A program made the position numbers and the translations under genes. The notes below the pieces were generated by a model, which was not told the origin of the DNA, searched no databases, and worked only from the letters and a program-made list of their open reading frames with translations. This document shows, one piece after another, positions 60,783 through 64,000 of a stretch of 64,000 nt of DNA. The stretch comes from Haliclona indistincta. Taxonomy: Eukaryota > Porifera > Demospongiae > Haplosclerida > Chalinidae. Positions within the stretch are counted from its first letter, which is position 1. Each line of letters starts with the position of its first letter. The stretch spans positions 3,047,410 through 3,111,409 of the forward strand of contig OZ024791.1 of the NCBI GenBank assembly GCA_964017065.1. The letters are read 5' to 3'.

Positions 60783-63700
60783 ATGGCGGAAGGAAAGAAG
60801 CAACCTAGCGGGTTCAAAAACTTTGTATCTGGAGGTGCGGGAGGTGTATGCGTGGTTTTAGTAGGGCATCCATTAGACACTATTAAGGTAAGCAGAGAAA
60901 GATGTCAAGAGGCTGTGTTTGCATTCATGATTGTACAATTAGGTTCGCTTGCAAACTCAGCCCAAGCCGAAACCAGGCGAATCTCCTATGTTTAAAGGAA
61001 CACTTGACTGTGCTACGAAAACAGTCAAAAATGAGGTAAAAACTTGAGTGTCATTTGCGCAATTACTTCAGTAGTATATATAATAGCTATAGATAGATTG
61101 TTACAAGTCTCACCAGGAATTCTGCAATTTCTTGCAAAGGCCACTGCTTTTCATTCTTAGTACTGAATAAAACAGCACCTGCATAGCATATAAGCAAGTG
61201 TTGAGTATTATTATTGTCACATGAACCACCATAATTAGCACATACTTATCACTGAACACCTGGAATAAATCAGTTGACGCCTCATGCTCTAATAACTTTA
61301 TGGTTCTGATTTTGCTTCATAATTATTGGTTGACATTGAGGTTGTAGATTACTAGTAATTGGCTGTGATGTTAAGGCACTCACTCACTTTAATGGCTGGT
61401 GTTTTCTTGTACTTTTCATCAGAGAATCACCAGATGCAGCTAGTGCACCATTATGTAAACACAAACTTACACTGTGTTTATGTGAAGTGGTGGCTTGCAC
61501 TATGTTGCAACACAGATATTGAGATTTGTTATATTTATTCGTCATGTTTGCTATACAATTTGAATTAGCATAGCGCAAACCACTGTGTCACATTGTAAAC
61601 CAAAATATGAAACCTGGAATGATGTTTTCGCACCTTTACTTTGTCTTGTAAGTGGCATATTTATCACTCATGGTATAATAACTTTGATAATTTACCATTT
61701 TGATAGTGTCAAGGCAAATGTGAGAAGATTGCAAACCAATAGACCCATTGCACGTTACGTAAGCAATGACGTGAGGTGTGAATTCCTAGCATAGAAACAA
61801 ACATACGGTTCAGCCAACCCGGGTTCAACCCACATATGTATGTGGGTTGAAGTGGGTTGAAACCGGGTTCATCTTGGCACCGCCACGTGTACGCGCGCCA
61901 GAGACGTTCTCTGAGCGCTCAAGCGCTAGAGAAAGACTTAGAAGCTCTCGTGCTAGTGCTATAAACGCTACCTTGGACTGCTGCATGGACCCGACTCGCA
62001 TCGATCCGGGTCGAGTGCGGACGCGCGCTAACCGAGTTCAACCCGGGTAAGTCTGGTTTTAATCCAACCTGGTTTCCCAGTGCGGACACGCCTATAGGGG
62101 TCAAATGAATCCATGTGTACAGTATGGTACGAGTGTGCTCTGTTATTGACTGCTCTAACCGGGACAAGGAAGTCATTCAGTCACACACGCTGGTTCTAAA
62201 CTCCACACGATCAGTTTGACCCCTGAGATGTTGGCGATAGCAATCGTAACGTAAGAACAAAACCGTAAGTCACACCCTTCACACCTCGCGTCATCGCTAC
62301 GTATCATGCAATGGGTCTATTGAGAGTAGACTATATCAGAGCAACAGTTGACATGTCATGAATCGAATCTACATAAACATGTGGCGAATTTATATAAACT
62401 TGTGCTACTAAAAATATTATGTGTACAAATTCAAGGGACTAATGTAGCATGGTGACAAGAAGGCAATTATGTTTATAGCCATTACCAGCCATTCATATAA
62501 CTATTCAGTTAAATGGTGTATCATTTCTGAACGAGGTGAGAGTTCATACTATTTCGTTACATTGACGCCAGTAGCCTGGTCAGAGAACATATTATGAGAA
62601 CATTGTCTCTAGATAATGCATTCATTGTGGTTAGTGTAGGTACTTTGCAAGCCTGGATTTTTCATTTTAATCTTGGATTATTACAACTTCAAATAGAAGC
62701 CTGGGTCTGTAATAGTAGAAAGTGTAATCTACTAAATATAGAAACTGCTCATTATGATGATTGTCACCTGTTGCCATGTCACCTATTCAGGGTTTCAGAG
62801 GATTGTATAGAGGGATGCTTGCTCCACTTCTAGGTGTGACTCCTATGTTTGCCATCTCTTTGTATGGCTATGGAGTCGGCAAAAAGATTCAGATGAAGTC
62901 TGCCACGGATAAGTTAACGTTAGTGAATGAATAGTATATCAGGAGAGCCCTTTCTATGCGCATTAGTGACGATGTCATAGCAATCTTTTGTTCTCATATT
63001 AAATTTTGGTTTTGCAGTATACAATTCGTGTATGTTTGCTTGCTAGTGGCTTTCAATAAAGTATTGTTTACAATTACAGGATTATTCAACACTTCAATGC
63101 TGGCATGATATCTGGAGTATTTAGTACTCTCATCATGGTACCAGGAGAGAGAGTTAAATGTCTTATGCAGGTAGGCTTTGAGTGGATTAGTACACTGATG
63201 AAACAAAGGTGCATGTTAAGTCTGCAGTACTGTTTTTCTTTTTTTACTGAATCGAAGAAGTCTAAGAGTACTAAATGTAATCACCACAAGCAGCCTGGGT
63301 TTATTTAAGGGAGCTCATGGTTTGCCAACCCTTCTTTGGTTTATTCTGGTCACGCAATACTCTTAATTAATGCACACTTCATTTCCTTAATTCTAAAAGT
63401 TTCCAATACTAGTACTACTAAACTCTTGTGGTTACTTATTTTTCATGGTAAAAGTCTGTGCAGAAAGCACTAAAGTTACAACTACAGCAGAAACCAACAC
63501 TGTTTTCTGCATAATAGTATAGCCACGCCCTAAAACTATAATTTCAAGTTCCTACTAGAAACACTGAATCAGCGTGTAGTTTCAAGTTAGGCTCACAACT
63601 TAGGAGCTGCAAAAATAACGTGCGTTGCTGTGGAATGTTTGTCTAACCTGCAAATGAATGGTACGACATTTACTCAGCATATTCAAGCGGCGAAAAACAA

Positions 63701-64000
63701 AGGTGGCCGCCTAATGTCTTACCATTGAGTTTGATTTATCTGTGTGCAAAAAACATAACAATAGAAAGCTGTTGTGTGAGGCGATAGTAATAGTGTTCAA
63801 AACACAATTTTTGTAAATTTTCTTTGAAATATAAGCACCTACTTATTTCATTATACTATTATAGATTCAGCAGTCACAATCAAAAAGTGGAGCTAAGTAC
63901 AGCAGTTCCATTGATTGTGCTAGAAAGCTATATCGTGAGGGAGGTATACGTAGTTTATATCGTGGAACATTTGCTACATTGTTAAGAGGTTTGTGTCCTA
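60783..64000 (+). CDS. SLC25A20: mitochondrial carnitine/acylcarnitine carrier (partial, cut at window end)
   Basis: Inner-membrane exchanger that brings acylcarnitines into the matrix for beta-oxidation. Exon 1 (60783-60887) gives [21 protein letters not shown] and the first carrier signature HPLDTIK. The next exon (from about 60942) gives [19 protein letters not shown]. The exon at 62789-62916 gives [19 protein letters not shown]. The exon near 63080-63170 gives the second signature [11 protein letters not shown], characteristic of this subfamily. The exon from about 63865 gives [12 protein letters not shown]...[16 protein letters not shown], after which a GTTTGT donor probably starts an intron just before the window ends. 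The third repeat is outside. Introns hold a 586 bp foldback element. Confidence 0.92.
61737..62322. mobile_element. 586-bp foldback-type element with long inverted ends
   Basis: The left end CAATAGACCCATTGCACGTT and the complement of the right end, CAATAGACCCATTGCATGAT, pair for about 45 bp. Inside are further inverted motifs (AACCCGGGTTCAACCCAC and its complement-like copies near 61818-62050), suggesting a nested element. Non-coding, in an intron of the carnitine carrier gene. Confidence 0.65.

Noticed and set aside
1..64000. CRISPR arrays, bacterial operons or ribosome-binding sites
   Set aside because: Genes have spliceosomal introns and animal domain architectures; the tandem repeats seen are micro- or minisatellites without spacer structure.

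Overview
The window reads as a compact early-branching animal genome, most likely a sponge; this is inferred from gene content and architecture, not from a search. Introns are short GT-AG introns (often 45-300 bp), genes lie 80-500 bp apart on alternating strands, and the gene set is animal-specific: p190-type RhoGAP, Tuba/DNMBP-type RhoGEF, EF-hand 'large' Rabs, a Bcl-2 protein and an A1CF-type RNA-binding protein. Introns and spacers are rich in small DNA transposons, and there is one intact Ty3/Gypsy retrotransposon.

Layout: (1) 870-7119 +, EF-hand/coiled-coil/Rab GTPase (RASEF-like). (2) 7384-13873 -, xanthine dehydrogenase, with two hAT-type MITEs in introns. (3) 13988-15226 +, a J1-crystallin/ADP-ribosylglycohydrolase-like gene with an in-frame TGA and a downstream SECIS-like hairpin, i.e. 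selenoprotein J. (4) 15724-19289 -, A1CF/RBM46/RBM47-type RNA-binding protein with three RRMs and a C-terminal dsRNA-binding domain. (5) 19500-23196 +, coiled-coil, BAR-like protein of unknown function. (6) 23449-29523, two inverted paralogous SAM-domain genes facing each other around a Bcl-2 family gene (25574-26432 +). (7) 30283-47134 +, p190 RhoGAP, carrying in one intron a 4.4 kb Ty3/Gypsy element (37841-42278) with apparently identical LTRs. (8) 47530-51295 -, Tuba/DNMBP-like RhoGEF. (9) 51378-52946 +, a cysteine-containing paralogue of the selenoprotein J gene. (10) 53260-60627 -, a second EF-hand/coiled-coil/Rab gene. (11) 60783 to the window end +, mitochondrial carnitine/acylcarnitine carrier, cut by the window edge.

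Most promoters are shared: five neighbouring pairs are divergent with start codons 82-760 bp apart, and five pairs are convergent.

The main discovery candidate is the selenoprotein J gene. Three independent things agree: an in-frame TGA one base before a splice donor, a form-II SECIS-like hairpin starting 15 bases after the stop codon, and a paralogue 36 kb away that has a Cys codon at exactly the TGA position and an intron at exactly the same place and phase. Other points of interest are the SAM/Bcl-2/SAM inverted block, the tyrosine-motif-rich linker of the RhoGAP, a 472 bp near-perfect palindrome, a hammerhead-like core inside a small inverted-repeat element, and a MULE-type MITE family with 9 bp target duplications.

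All multi-exon genes are given as the span from start to stop codon; exon joins were read by eye from splice signals, frame and family similarity.
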